The translations under genes and the position numbers were made by a program. Shown piece after piece: positions 31,965 through 42,761 of a stretch of 45,878 bases of DNA; position 1 is the first letter of the stretch; every line of letters begins with the position of its first letter. This DNA comes from Nocardia brasiliensis IFM 10847. Its GTDB lineage: Bacteria > Actinomycetota > Actinomycetes > Mycobacteriales > Mycobacteriaceae. The notes beneath the pieces were generated by a model. It was given only the letters and a program-made list of their open reading frames with translations, was not told the origin of the DNA and did not search any database. The stretch is taken from NCBI RefSeq assembly GCF_000710915.1, contig NZ_BAUA01000179.1:1-45878 (forward strand). Direction: 5' to 3'.

Positions 31965-34199
31965 TCAGGCGTCCGCGCCGACCAGTGCGGAGGCCGGCTC
32001 CTGCGCCGGCGCCTCCGGCGGGGTGTCCAGGTCGCGGCGACGCGAGCGGTAGTACTGGAGCACGCCGATCCCGGCGAGGCCGAGCAAGGCTGTCCCGATG
32101 CTGATCTGCCACCCGGGCGGGCGCCAGGTGATGGTCAGTTCGGCGTTGCGGGTGCCCGCCGGGAGGTCCGCGGCGAGGAAGGTCTTCGCGACGGCGGCGG
32201 TCGGAATCTCCTGGCCGTTCAGGGTGATTCGATACCCGGGCCAGGCGAGCCGGGCGAACACGACCCGGCCGCCGTTCGCGGAGCTCACCGTGGCCCGGCT
32301 GGTGTAGTCACCGTCGGAGATCGAGGTGGCGCTCACGCCGGCCGCGGTGGCGGCGATCGCGCCGTTGCGGGCGGGCTGTGCACCGGGCACGCGTTCCAGG
32401 ACCGAGATGTAGCGCTCGTGGCCCGGGTAGTCCACCCACTGCCAGCCGTTGGGCGCGGGCGAGTTTCGCGCGTCCGGATATTGGGCCCGGTGCAGCACAA
32501 CGCGATCGACCTGCATCAGGTCGACAATCGTGGTGCCGGTGCTGGGTTCGGTCTCGAAGGCGCGCCGGAACGCGTCCGGGCAGGTGCTGCCGTCCCATGC
32601 CATGCACAGCACCCCGGCGAACGGCGCGTGGCCGATCGGGGTGTACCCGTTGACGTAGCGGGACTGCAGATTCTTCGCGTAGTTGCCGATCGCGAGCGAA
32701 CCGTACGCACCGGCGAGCGAGCGGTCCTGCGGTCCGAGCACCGCGCGGTCGGCGAGTTGCAGTGTGAGACCGTCGAAATCGGGGAAGGCCGCGGTCATGT
32801 CGGACCGCCGCTCGGGGAAGTTGTAGGACATCGGCGTCTCGGGTGCGCTGCGCACCTGAGCATAGGCGATCGGGAACATCACGAAGATGGCCAGCGCGCA
32901 CGCCAGTGCCGGTCCGCGGTTGCGCAGCAGCCATAGTGTCGCGGCGCCGACCGCGAGCACCACGGCGGCCGCGAGCAGATGCCGCAGCACCAGCGCGGGC
33001 GCCGCCGAGAACGAGCGCACGAACAGCAGCGCGACCAGCACTGCGGCCGCCACGCCGCGCCGCCGCCAGGACGTGAAAGTGCCGTGGCGGCTGAGCAATA
33101 CGCAGACCAGCACGAGCAGCGCGATGGCGAGCATGGGCAGTACGCGGGCGGGCCACCGCAGCGGGCCGACCGCACCGGGCCCGGCCGTCCACATCAGCAT
33201 GGCCGCGGCGAAGATCGCGATTCCGCTGAACTCGCGCGCGGAACGCGCCGCGGCATGCCAGCTGATGAAGGCCAGCGCGGGAATCAGGAACCATGCGATG
33301 TAGACCATCGGCAACGGCTGCACGTGCCCCCACCACGCGGTGAACGCGGGCGTCGTGCTCGGCAGGCTCGCGTTCAACGACTCCGACCAGGGCACCGTCA
33401 GGAACGGATCGTTGTGGATCTTGGCGTTGCCCCGCCAGGTCACCTGGGAGGAGAGGATGCCGGGCAGGTTGGCCGCCATGGCGGCCAGCGCGGCGCACCC
33501 CGCCGCCGCCATCAGCCGCAGCGACGGTCCCCACCGGCGCTGGTGGATGACCTCGCCGACCACGACGGCGGCGATCATCAAGCCGGCTTCGACTGCGGGA
33601 AAGGCGTATTGAACGGTCAGGGTCAGGTACAGGAAGACGAAGACCGGGATCGGACCGCTGCGTCCGCGCGCGTAGTACACCGCCGAGGCCCACGCGTGCA
33701 CGAGCCACGCGGTGGCGGTGTGCGAGGTCATCCAGCTGGCCTGATCGAAGAACAGGAACCAACCACTCAGTGGGAAGGCGACGCCGGCCAGCGCCGCCCA
33801 CGGAGCGTGCGCACCATAGGCCCGGCAGATCCGGAACACGCCGAGCGCGGCGATGATCGAGAAGATCAACTTCACCACCGTGGCGTACACGGCCAAGTTG
33901 TCCATCGAGGGCGCGAGCAGGTGCACGAGCAACTGGGGCGGGTTGTAGAGGCCGGCTTCCTCCAGGGAGTAGTTGCCCGCCATCCACTCCCACGGCACCA
34001 GCGCGGGGAAACGTCCCTCACGCAGATGCGTGCCGAGGGCCACCCACATCGGCGCGTACTGCGCCTCGGTGTCGTCGGTGTAGTAGTGCCGAGCGTCGGC
34101 CAGCAGGACCGCCGCATACCCGGCGATCACTCCGACTACGGTTACCGCTCCCCAGATTCGCGTGTCTTTCCGCGACGCGTCCACCGCAGTTGCTCCCAC
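31965..34199 (-). CDS. YfhO-like polytopic membrane protein (GT-C-like)
   Basis: 744 residues with roughly 12 transmembrane helices across the first 450 residues, a long extracytoplasmic C-terminal domain (about 465-705), and a final helix ('GWQISIGTALLGLAGIGVLQ'). The first external loop, 'DDTEAQYAPMWVALGTHLRE' through 'AGNYSLEEAGLYNPPQLLVH', carries the acidic motif typical of GT-C glycosyltransferases and YfhO proteins. The C-terminal 'RVVFARLAWPGYRITLNGQE' matches the YfhO soluble domain. In Firmicutes YfhO glycosylates lipoteichoic acid; here a role in glycosylating an envelope polymer or lipoprotein is plausible but unproven. GTG start at 34199. It lies between the lytic transglycosylase and NTF2-like genes on the same strand. 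Confidence 0.72.
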   Translation of the reverse strand: MGATAVDASRKDTRIWGAVTVVGVIAGYAAVLLADARHYYTDDTEAQYAPMWVALGTHLREGRFPALVPWEWMAGNYSLEEAGLYNPPQLLVHLLAPSMDNLAVYATVVKLIFSIIAALGVFRICRAYGAHAPWAALAGVAFPLSGWFLFFDQASWMTSHTATAWLVHAWASAVYYARGRSGPIPVFVFLYLTLTVQYAFPAVEAGLMIAAVVVGEVIHQRRWGPSLRLMAAAGCAALAAMAANLPGILSSQVTWRGNAKIHNDPFLTVPWSESLNASLPSTTPAFTAWWGHVQPLPMVYIAWFLIPALAFISWHAAARSAREFSGIAIFAAAMLMWTAGPGAVGPLRWPARVLPMLAIALLVLVCVLLSRHGTFTSWRRRGVAAAVLVALLFVRSFSAAPALVLRHLLAAAVVLAVGAATLWLLRNRGPALACALAIFVMFPIAYAQVRSAPETPMSYNFPERRSDMTAAFPDFDGLTLQLADRAVLGPQDRSLAGAYGSLAIGNYAKNLQSRYVNGYTPIGHAPFAGVLCMAWDGSTCPDAFRRAFETEPSTGTTIVDLMQVDRVVLHRAQYPDARNSPAPNGWQWVDYPGHERYISVLERVPGAQPARNGAIAATAAGVSATSISDGDYTSRATVSSANGGRVVFARLAWPGYRITLNGQEIPTAAVAKTFLAADLPAGTRNAELTITWRPPGWQISIGTALLGLAGIGVLQYYRSRRRDLDTPPEAPAQEPASALVGADA

Positions 34200-34259
34200 G
34201 AGCGCCAGATCGTATTCGCACGGAGTGAACGGGGCAAGAATCCGGACAAAAGCGGCCGT

Positions 34260-35957
34260 TTATCGGGAGGGGGGCGGCGTGGTGGTGGGTACCGGTTTGG
34301 CCGGAGTCGGTGCGGGTTTCGGCGGCGTCGGCTTCGGTTCGGCGGTGGTCGGGGCGGGTGCGGGCGCCGCGGGCTGCTTGGTCGCGGGTGGCGCCGCAGG
34401 GGGCTGCACGGCCTGCGGCTGCTGCGCCGGTTGCGATTGCGCGGCCGGTGGCTGCTGCGGTGCGGGCGCGGACTGCTGCGCCGGCGGTGGCGCTACGGCC
34501 GGCGGCGGCGTCGCGGTCGAGGTCGGCGCGGGCCGCGCCGAGCTCGAACCCGGTGCCGCGGACGGTGTTCGCTGTGATTTCGGCTCGACGATGCTCGGCG
34601 CGGTGGTGGTTGGCGCGGTGGTGGTGGGGGAGGTGGTCGGCGTGGTCGTGCGCGGCGTCGTCACCGGCGGCGGTGTGCTGGTGGTCGGCGTCGGGGTGGT
34701 GGTCGTCGTGGCCGGGGCGGAGGTCTTCGGGGGCACCGGCACCGTCGTGGTCGGCCGCTTGTTGTCCGGCAAGCCGGGGATCGTCAGCGGCATCGTGGGC
34801 GGCGGTCCGGGCAGGCGCAACGGGCCGGGTTTGGGCGCCGGTGTGCCGGGCGCCGGGGGCGTGCAGAAGATCCCGCACGGGATCTGGCCGCGGCCGGGGA
34901 CATTGATCAGGACATGGATCTGCAGCGTCAACGTGCCGTTGGGCGTCGCGGTACCAGTGGGCTCCACCGTGGTCGTCGGCGCGGGCGTGGTGGACGACGT
35001 CTCGGTCGTCGTGGGCGCCGCCGGATCGGCCGGCGGATCAGCGGGCGGGTCGGCGGGCGGGGCGAGCGCGGCCGGATCGTCGACCACCATGCTCGAGCCG
35101 GTGCCCTCGGGCATGCTGCCGTCGGGCATGCTGTCGGGCACCGTGTCCGAGATCTCCACCGGCGTCGCACCGCCGGTCTTGTAGGCGTTGGCCCAACTCA
35201 GCACGAGCGTCGCGTAGTCGCGGGAATTGTTGTACCGCAACACCGCTCGCATCTCCTGCTGCGGATCGCGCAGATCCAGCCCACCCGAGCAGAGGTACTT
35301 GCCCGCGGCCAGCGTGGCATCGAAGACGTTGTTCGGGTCGGTGCTGCCGTCACCGTCGCCGTCGGCGGCGTAGATCGCCCAGGTCCCCGGCAGGAACTGC
35401 ATCGGGCCGACAGCGCGCACGAAACTGCCGTCGCTGGCTTTGATGATCTCGTTGCCGGGCAGGGTGCCGTCCAGTGCGGGGCCGAAGATGGTGCCCTTCG
35501 TGGTGCCCTTCTCGTCGATCCGCCCGTTGGCCGCGTGATTGGACTCCACCTTGCCGATACCGGCCAGCAGATACCAGGGCAGGCCGCACTTGGGCATCGA
35601 TGATTCCGCGGACAGTTCGGCGTTGCGGTAGGCGGCGAGCAGTGGCTCCGGGATGCCGCGGGTGCCGTCCTGCGGCACCTCGACGTCCTGTAGGTCCAAC
35701 GGGCCGTTGATCAGCGAATCACCCTCGGACAGCGGCGTTTCCGTCGACGAATCACCGAGCTGTTCGGTGCCGGTGGGCGTGACGCTCAGCGACTGGTCGG
35801 TGACGGGGTAGGTCTGGTCGGTGGATGTGGTCGCGGCCGCGAGCGTGCTGTCGGGGGCGTGCGCGGGCGGCGCGGTGTGCGCGGCCGAGCCGGTCATCAG
35901 CAACCCGGTCATTGCCAGCGCGGATACGGTAAATGGACCGGACATTCGCATCGGCAC
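34260..35957 (-). CDS. Secreted lytic transglycosylase with long Pro/Thr/Ala tail
   Basis: 565 residues. Signal peptide 1-30 (MPMRMSGPFTVSALAMTGLL to HTA-PP). The SLT/MltB-like catalytic domain spans about 100-265: 'GLPWYLLAGIGKVESNHAAN' with Glu138, 'VRAVGPMQFLPGTWAIYAAD' and 'DATLAAGKYLCSGGLDLRDP', 'LRYNNSRDYATLVLSWANAY'. From residue 290 to the end lies a low-complexity tail of Pro, Thr, Ala and Gln (runs such as 'TTTTTPTPTTSTPPPVTTP'), about half the protein, likely extended and perhaps O-mannosylated, to span the thick envelope. 'GTLTLQIHVLINVPGRGQIP' with a Cys pair ('CGIFC') interrupts the tail. Start GTG 35957 with GAGAG six bases upstream; ATG 35951 is an alternative. Confidence 0.88.
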   Translation of the reverse strand: MPMRMSGPFTVSALAMTGLLMTGSAAHTAPPAHAPDSTLAAATTSTDQTYPVTDQSLSVTPTGTEQLGDSSTETPLSEGDSLINGPLDLQDVEVPQDGTRGIPEPLLAAYRNAELSAESSMPKCGLPWYLLAGIGKVESNHAANGRIDEKGTTKGTIFGPALDGTLPGNEIIKASDGSFVRAVGPMQFLPGTWAIYAADGDGDGSTDPNNVFDATLAAGKYLCSGGLDLRDPQQEMRAVLRYNNSRDYATLVLSWANAYKTGGATPVEISDTVPDSMPDGSMPEGTGSSMVVDDPAALAPPADPPADPPADPAAPTTTETSSTTPAPTTTVEPTGTATPNGTLTLQIHVLINVPGRGQIPCGIFCTPPAPGTPAPKPGPLRLPGPPPTMPLTIPGLPDNKRPTTTVPVPPKTSAPATTTTTPTPTTSTPPPVTTPRTTTPTTSPTTTAPTTTAPSIVEPKSQRTPSAAPGSSSARPAPTSTATPPPAVAPPPAQQSAPAPQQPPAAQSQPAQQPQAVQPPAAPPATKQPAAPAPAPTTAEPKPTPPKPAPTPAKPVPTTTPPPSR

Positions 35958-36376
35958 ACCAATCTCTCGTACGTCTACAGCGCGGGCGGCGACTTGCGCG
36001 GCACCACCACGATTTCCGAAAGTTCGTCATCGACGCAAAGCACGCACGCGAATATCTACCGAGACATCCGCATTTCGCTGACCACCACAATTCACCCCGA
36101 AGGTGTCGACGGGTGTAATCGAGAAGTGTTGTACGAGTGGATGTCTCAGTAGGCGCCGGTACTCCTGTCGTGCGGTTGGCGAACAAGCGGCGCAATCATG
36201 ACACGAAATGCGCTGGATCGGATTCCCCAGTCCCACCGGGGAGGACGCCGAACACCTTCCGGCGCCCCGAATTACGGTCCGACCGGCAGGTATCCCCAGT
36301 TCTGCGGTCCCCAGTCGGAACTCGGGCGCTGACCCATACTGCTGTGTGCACCCTGCTGTTCATTCGGAGGTCCGCA
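35958..36376. promoter_or_regulatory. Divergent intergenic region with three TCCCCAGT repeats
   Basis: This 419-base region separates the lytic transglycosylase and GH20 genes, which diverge. I find no gene in it. It contains three copies of TCCCCAGT at 36224, 36293 and 36308 on the plus strand, the last two 15 bases apart. They may be a regulator site for the GH20 operon. No convincing -35/-10 pair is visible. Confidence 0.4.
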
Positions 36377-37963
36377 ATGCGGAAGTTGTTTTTCCCCTAC
36401 GTTTTCGGCGCGGTAATCGCGCTCATCGCCCTTGTGCTACCCGGCCTGACCGCTACCGCCGCGGCGGATAAGCCGCCGGCTACCGAACGCGGCGTGACCG
36501 ATATCGTTCCCGTGCCCGTTCAGGCTCGGCCGGACACCAAGGCGAATTTCAAGCTCGCCGCCGACAGCGTTATTCGCGCCGAACACCAGGCCAAGCCGGT
36601 CGCCGAATATCTGGCCGCATTGTTGCGGCCCGCCACCGGTTTTCGGTTGCCGGTGGTCGAGCGGCACGATCTGGCCAAGTCCGGGATCACCCTGCAACTC
36701 GGCGATGCCGGCCCGCGCGTGGGCGATCAGGGCTATCAGCTCTCGGTGACCAAACGCGGTGTCACGCTGCGGGCGAACACCACCGCGGGGCTGTTCGGCG
36801 GCGTGCAGTCGCTGCGCCAGCTGTTCCCCGCCTCGATCAACAAAACCACTGTGCAGAAACAGGATTGGATTGTTTCCGGTGGTGAAGTAGTCGACTACCC
36901 CCGGTTCGCGCACCGCGCGGCGATGCTCGATGTGGCCCGGCACTTCTTCAAGCCCGACCAGGTCAAGCGCTACATCGACCAGATCGCCCAGTACAAGATC
37001 AACACGCTGCACCTGCACCTGACCGATGATCAGGGCTGGCGGATCGAGATCAAGAGCTGGCCCAAGCTCGCCGAGATCGGCGGCCAGACCGCGGTGGGCG
37101 GTGACCCGGGTGGTTACTACACCCAGGAGCAGTACCGCGACATCGTCGCCTACGCCGCGTCCCGGCACATCACGGTGATTCCCGAGGTCGACATGCCCGG
37201 CCACACCAACGCCGCGCAGGCCTCCTACGGCGAATTGAACTGTGACGGAAAGCCGGTGCCGCCGCGCACCGATATCGAGGTCGGCTACAGCTCGCTGTGC
37301 ATCGGCAAGCCGATCACCTACAAGTTCGTCGAGGACGTCATCCGCGAGCTCGCCGCCATGACCCCCGGCCCGTACCTGCACATCGGCGGCGACGAGGCGC
37401 ACTCCACCTCGCCCGCGGACTACCAGACCTTCTACGACAAGGTCTCGCCCATGCTGGCCACCTACGACAAGAAGGCCATCGGCTGGCACAACATCGTCGT
37501 CACCAACCCGCCGACCTCGACCATCGCGCAGTACTGGGATCCGGCCACCACCAACGCCGATGTCGCCGCCGCGGCGGCCCGTGGCAACAAGGTCCTGATG
37601 TCGCCGGCCAACAAGTCCTACCTGGACATGAAGTACAACCCCAACACCCCGCTCGGCCTGCACTGGGCCGGTTATGTCGAGGTGAAGGACGCCTACAACT
37701 GGGATCCGGCCACCTTCCTGCAGGGCGTCTCGGAGAAGCAGGTCATCGGCATCGAGGCCCCGCTGTGGTCGGAGACCCTGCGGACCAGCGCCGACATCGA
37801 GTTCATGGCCTTCCCGCGCTTGGCGGGCGCGGCCGAGATCGGCTGGTCCCCGGCCGCGACGCACAACTGGGACAGCTACCGCGCGCGACTGGCCAAGCAA
37901 GGGCTGATCTGGGCTGCGCAGGGCATCAACTTCTACCGCTCGCCGCAGGTGGATTGGAAATAG
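36377..37963 (+). CDS. Secreted beta-N-acetylhexosaminidase, GH20
   Basis: 528 residues. Signal peptide 1-30 (MRKLFFPYVFGAVIALIALV to AAA-DK). GH20b N-terminal domain (about 40-165, 'LLRPATGFRLPVVERHDLAK'), then the GH20 barrel: 'RAAMLDVARHFFKPDQVKRY', 'LHLHLTDDQGWRIEIKSWPK', 'VIPEVDMPGHTNAA' (268-280) and 'YLHIGGDEAHST' with catalytic Asp339-Glu340, 'GIEAPLWSETLRT'. The full substrate-assisted machinery is present, so it should release N-acetylglucosamine (or galactosamine) from chitin or peptidoglycan fragments. ATG 36377 is fixed by GGAGG six bases upstream. The metalloprotease gene follows after 24 bases, an operon. Confidence 0.94.
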   Translation: MRKLFFPYVFGAVIALIALVLPGLTATAAADKPPATERGVTDIVPVPVQARPDTKANFKLAADSVIRAEHQAKPVAEYLAALLRPATGFRLPVVERHDLAKSGITLQLGDAGPRVGDQGYQLSVTKRGVTLRANTTAGLFGGVQSLRQLFPASINKTTVQKQDWIVSGGEVVDYPRFAHRAAMLDVARHFFKPDQVKRYIDQIAQYKINTLHLHLTDDQGWRIEIKSWPKLAEIGGQTAVGGDPGGYYTQEQYRDIVAYAASRHITVIPEVDMPGHTNAAQASYGELNCDGKPVPPRTDIEVGYSSLCIGKPITYKFVEDVIRELAAMTPGPYLHIGGDEAHSTSPADYQTFYDKVSPMLATYDKKAIGWHNIVVTNPPTSTIAQYWDPATTNADVAAAAARGNKVLMSPANKSYLDMKYNPNTPLGLHWAGYVEVKDAYNWDPATFLQGVSEKQVIGIEAPLWSETLRTSADIEFMAFPRLAGAAEIGWSPAATHNWDSYRARLAKQGLIWAAQGINFYRSPQVDWK

Positions 37964-37987
37964 CCGGATACCCGAAAGGAGTTCGAA

Positions 37988-39133
37988 GTGTCGCTTTACA
38001 GATCAGCTCTCGTTGCTTGCTTCGCCCTACTGTCCGCCTTGGGCACGGTCACCGTCCCGACCGCGCTCGCCGAGTCACAGGCGCAGGCGCCCGCCGTGGA
38101 CAGCGACGGTGACGGGCTCAGCGACGAATGGGAGACGAAGGGGTACGACGCCAACGGCGACGGGAAGATCGATGTGGATCTTCCTGCCATGGGCGCGGAT
38201 CCGAAGCACAAGGATCTCTTCGTCGAGATGGACTACATGAACGGTCGCCTGCCGACCACCGCCGCGCTCGATCGGGTCGTCGCGGTGTTCGCCACCTCGC
38301 CGGTGACCAACCCCGACGGGCGCAACGGCATCAAGATCCACCTGGACGCCGGTAATGCCCGGGGCGCCGCCTACAACCTCGGCGGCGGCAACCAGGTGCC
38401 CTACGACAACAACCTGTCGCCGGTGGACAGCCAGGTGGCGGCCATCAAGCGAACCAACTTCGCCGCCAACCGGTCGCGCATCTTCCACTACATGATCTGG
38501 GCCGACTCGTACGACAACGGGTGCAGCAGCGGTATCTCGCTGGGCATCCCGGCGGACACCTTCATCGTGGCACTCGGCCCGAAGTGCAACTGGACGCCGG
38601 ACGACAACGAGAACGTGGGCACGTTCATCCACGAACTGGGCCACAACCTGGGGCTCAAGCACGGCGGTGTGGACCACACCAACTACAAGCCGAACTACCT
38701 CAGCGTGATGAACTACAGCTTCCAGTTCGGCGGTGTGCCGAAGACCGACGGCACGTCGTATTTCGGCTACTCCAGCGTGAATCCGCCTGCGCTGGACGAA
38801 ACCGCGCTGCAAGAGCGGCAAGGGATGGGCCCGGTGTCCGCGGGTTGGCGCACGGTCTACTTCTGCCCCGACGGCTCCCGTAAGCGGACCGGCGCGGCCG
38901 ATCAGCCGATCGACTGGAACTGCAACGGCTCCATCGCCTCCGGTTCGGTGCGCAGCAGCATCAACAACGACGGTAGCTACAACACCCTGCGGGCCCAGAA
39001 CAATTGGGCGTCAGTGGTATTCGACGGCGGCAGCATCGGCACAGTCGGCCCCGAGTCGCGCAGGCTGCCCGAGCGTTCCCCCGACGAGATGACCAAGGAG
39101 CAGTACGACCAGATGAAGAACATTCGCGACTGA
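37988..39133 (+). CDS. Secreted zinc metalloprotease, HExxHxxGxxH type, with Ca-binding repeats
   Basis: 381 residues. Signal peptide 1-28 (to ALA-ES). Residues 38-63 hold two EF-hand/thrombospondin-3-like calcium loops, 'DSDGDGLSDEWE' and 'DANGDGKIDVD'. The catalytic motif HELGHNLGLKH spans 215-225 (zinc ligands His215, His219, His225; base Glu216), with a metzincin-type Met-turn 'YLSVMNYSF' at Met241. Disulfide-capable cysteines follow in 'FCPDGSRKR' and 'DWNCNGS'. It should cleave proteins outside the cell; I cannot place it confidently in a named M-family. GTG start with AAAGGAG six bases upstream. Likely cotranscribed with the GH20 gene; a large hairpin follows. Confidence 0.88.
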   Translation: MSLYRSALVACFALLSALGTVTVPTALAESQAQAPAVDSDGDGLSDEWETKGYDANGDGKIDVDLPAMGADPKHKDLFVEMDYMNGRLPTTAALDRVVAVFATSPVTNPDGRNGIKIHLDAGNARGAAYNLGGGNQVPYDNNLSPVDSQVAAIKRTNFAANRSRIFHYMIWADSYDNGCSSGISLGIPADTFIVALGPKCNWTPDDNENVGTFIHELGHNLGLKHGGVDHTNYKPNYLSVMNYSFQFGGVPKTDGTSYFGYSSVNPPALDETALQERQGMGPVSAGWRTVYFCPDGSRKRTGAADQPIDWNCNGSIASGSVRSSINNDGSYNTLRAQNNWASVVFDGGSIGTVGPESRRLPERSPDEMTKEQYDQMKNIRD

Positions 39134-39154
39134 CCCGCGCAGCCGTCCCGAATG

Positions 39155-39197
39155 GATTCCCGGTGACGGGGCCCGCGCCGGCCCCACACCGGGAATC
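39155..39197 (+). terminator. Large composite hairpin after the GH20-metalloprotease operon
   Basis: GATTCCCGGTG (39155-39165) pairs with CACCGGGAATC (39187-39197); inside it GGGGCC (39068 offset position 39068 excluded; actual 39168-39173 region) pairs with GGCCCC up to 39185. The outer 11-bp arms are perfect and begin 21 bases after the stop. No U-tract follows; U-less terminators are known in actinobacteria. Confidence 0.6.
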
Positions 39198-39302
39198 GCC
39201 CTGTGCGCCGACCGGCGCATGGCCGAAAGACGCCATGGCAATGATTTGCTACGGCGCTACCCGCGCGGGTCGGTCCGCGGTCGCCTGTCGCGCCGATGTG
39301 CG

Positions 39303-39761
39303 ATGATCACGCAGGTGAGCAGTACATCCGAGGCGGACCGCCTGCGTGATCTCGCCCGGTTGCGGCGAGTCCGCGATCGCATCGACCGGGAGTACGCATC
39401 CCCGCTCGACGTCGAGGCGCTCGCCCGTGACGCCCACATGTCGGCCGGGCATCTCAGTCGCCAGTTCCGGATCGCCTACGGCGAGTCGCCGTACTCCTAC
39501 CTGATGACGCGCCGGATCGAGCGCGCGATGGCGCTGCTGCGCCGGGGCGACCTCAGCGTCACCGAGATCTGCTTCGCGGTCGGCTGTTCTTCGCTGGGCA
39601 CCTTCAGCACGCGCTTCACCGAGTTGGTCGGCATGTCGCCGAGCGCCTACCGAAAGGCGATCGCCGACCAGACCACGGAGATGCCGACCTTCATCACCAA
39701 GCAGGTCACCAGACCGATCAGGAATCGAGAAGCGTCGACCCGGCAGCCGGATCTAGCGTGA
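39303..39761 (+). CDS. AraC-family helix-turn-helix regulator, short form
   Basis: 152 residues from ATG 39303. It is essentially only the AraC/XylS DNA-binding domain: 'DREYASPLDVEALARDAHMS' (first HTH), 'AGHLSRQFRIAYGESPYSYL', 'RRIERAMALLRRGDLSVTEI' and 'CFAVGCSSLGTFSTRFTELV' with the C-terminal signature 'GMSPSAYRK' (about residues 24-124). There is no N-terminal ligand domain, so ligand sensing, if any, resides in a partner. Its stop (TGA 39759-39761) is 5 bases before the VOC ATG. It begins a three-gene operon with the VOC and UvrA-like genes and probably controls it. Confidence 0.92.
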   Translation: MITQVSSTSEADRLRDLARLRRVRDRIDREYASPLDVEALARDAHMSAGHLSRQFRIAYGESPYSYLMTRRIERAMALLRRGDLSVTEICFAVGCSSLGTFSTRFTELVGMSPSAYRKAIADQTTEMPTFITKQVTRPIRNREASTRQPDLA

Positions 39762-39766
39762 TTGCC

Positions 39767-40177
39767 ATGGACATCAGCATTCTTTCCAGCTTTCTCCCGC
39801 AAGACGACCCGGAGGCCGCGATCGCGTTCTACCGCGACACGCTCGGCTTCGAGGTGCGCAAGGACGTCGGGTTCAACGGCATGCGGTGGATCACCGTCGG
39901 CCCGCCCGACCAGCCCGGCACCTCCATCGTGCTGCACCCGCCCGCCGCGGACCCCGGCATCACCGACGAGGAGCGCCGCGTCGTCACCGAGATGATGGCC
40001 AAGGGCACCTACGGCGCGCTGCTGCTGGCGACCAAGAACGTCGACGCCACCTTCGAGAAGGTGCAGGCCGGCGACGCCGAGGTGGTGCAGGAGCCGACCG
40101 ACCAGCCCTACGGCGTGCGCGACTGTGCCTTCCGCGATCCCGCGGGCAACTTGATTCGTATTCAGGAAGTGCGCTGA
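39767..40177 (+). CDS. VOC-superfamily (glyoxalase/bleomycin-resistance-like) protein
   Basis: 136 residues from ATG 39767, giving the common N terminus MDISILSSFLPQDDPEAAIA; a GTG at 39758 overlapping the AraC stop is possible. Two beta-alpha-beta-beta-beta units: 'FYRDTLGFEVRKDVGFNGMR' with 'WITVGPPDQPGTSIVLHPP', and 'VDATFEKVQAGDAEVVQEPT' with 'YGVRDCAFRDPAGNLIRIQE'. The C-terminal 'FRDPAGNLI' loop is the VOC hallmark. Metal ligands are not obvious, as in drug-binding or degenerate VOC members that sequester bleomycin-like compounds rather than catalyse. Located between an AraC regulator and a UvrA-like protein, which favours binding or modification of a DNA-active compound. Confidence 0.9.
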   Translation: MDISILSSFLPQDDPEAAIAFYRDTLGFEVRKDVGFNGMRWITVGPPDQPGTSIVLHPPAADPGITDEERRVVTEMMAKGTYGALLLATKNVDATFEKVQAGDAEVVQEPTDQPYGVRDCAFRDPAGNLIRIQEVR

Positions 40178-40255
40178 GCGATTCGGCGATCGGGGTCGCG
40201 CCGGGCACACCGGCACCGTGCCCACGCGACCCCGCCTAACCAAGATGGAGACAGG

Positions 40256-42649
<2,394 letters not shown>

Positions 42650-42672
42650 GCGAGGCGCGTACCGCAGGCAAA

Positions 42673-42719
42673 GACCGAGGCCGTACGGCCCCCGAGGGTT
42701 GGGCCGTACGGCCTCGGTC
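42673..42719. terminator. Perfect 19-bp stem between convergent genes
   Basis: GACCGAGGCCGTACGGCCC (42673-42691), a 9-base loop, and GGGCCGTACGGCCTCGGTC (42701-42719). It lies 23 bases after the uvrA-like stop and 42 bases after the mycolyltransferase stop on the other strand. No T-run on either side, but position and strength make a bidirectional terminator likely. Confidence 0.8.
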
Positions 42720-42761
42720 GTCAATCGTGCTGAATTCCCCTGTGCCGCTTGCTCGCAGCGA

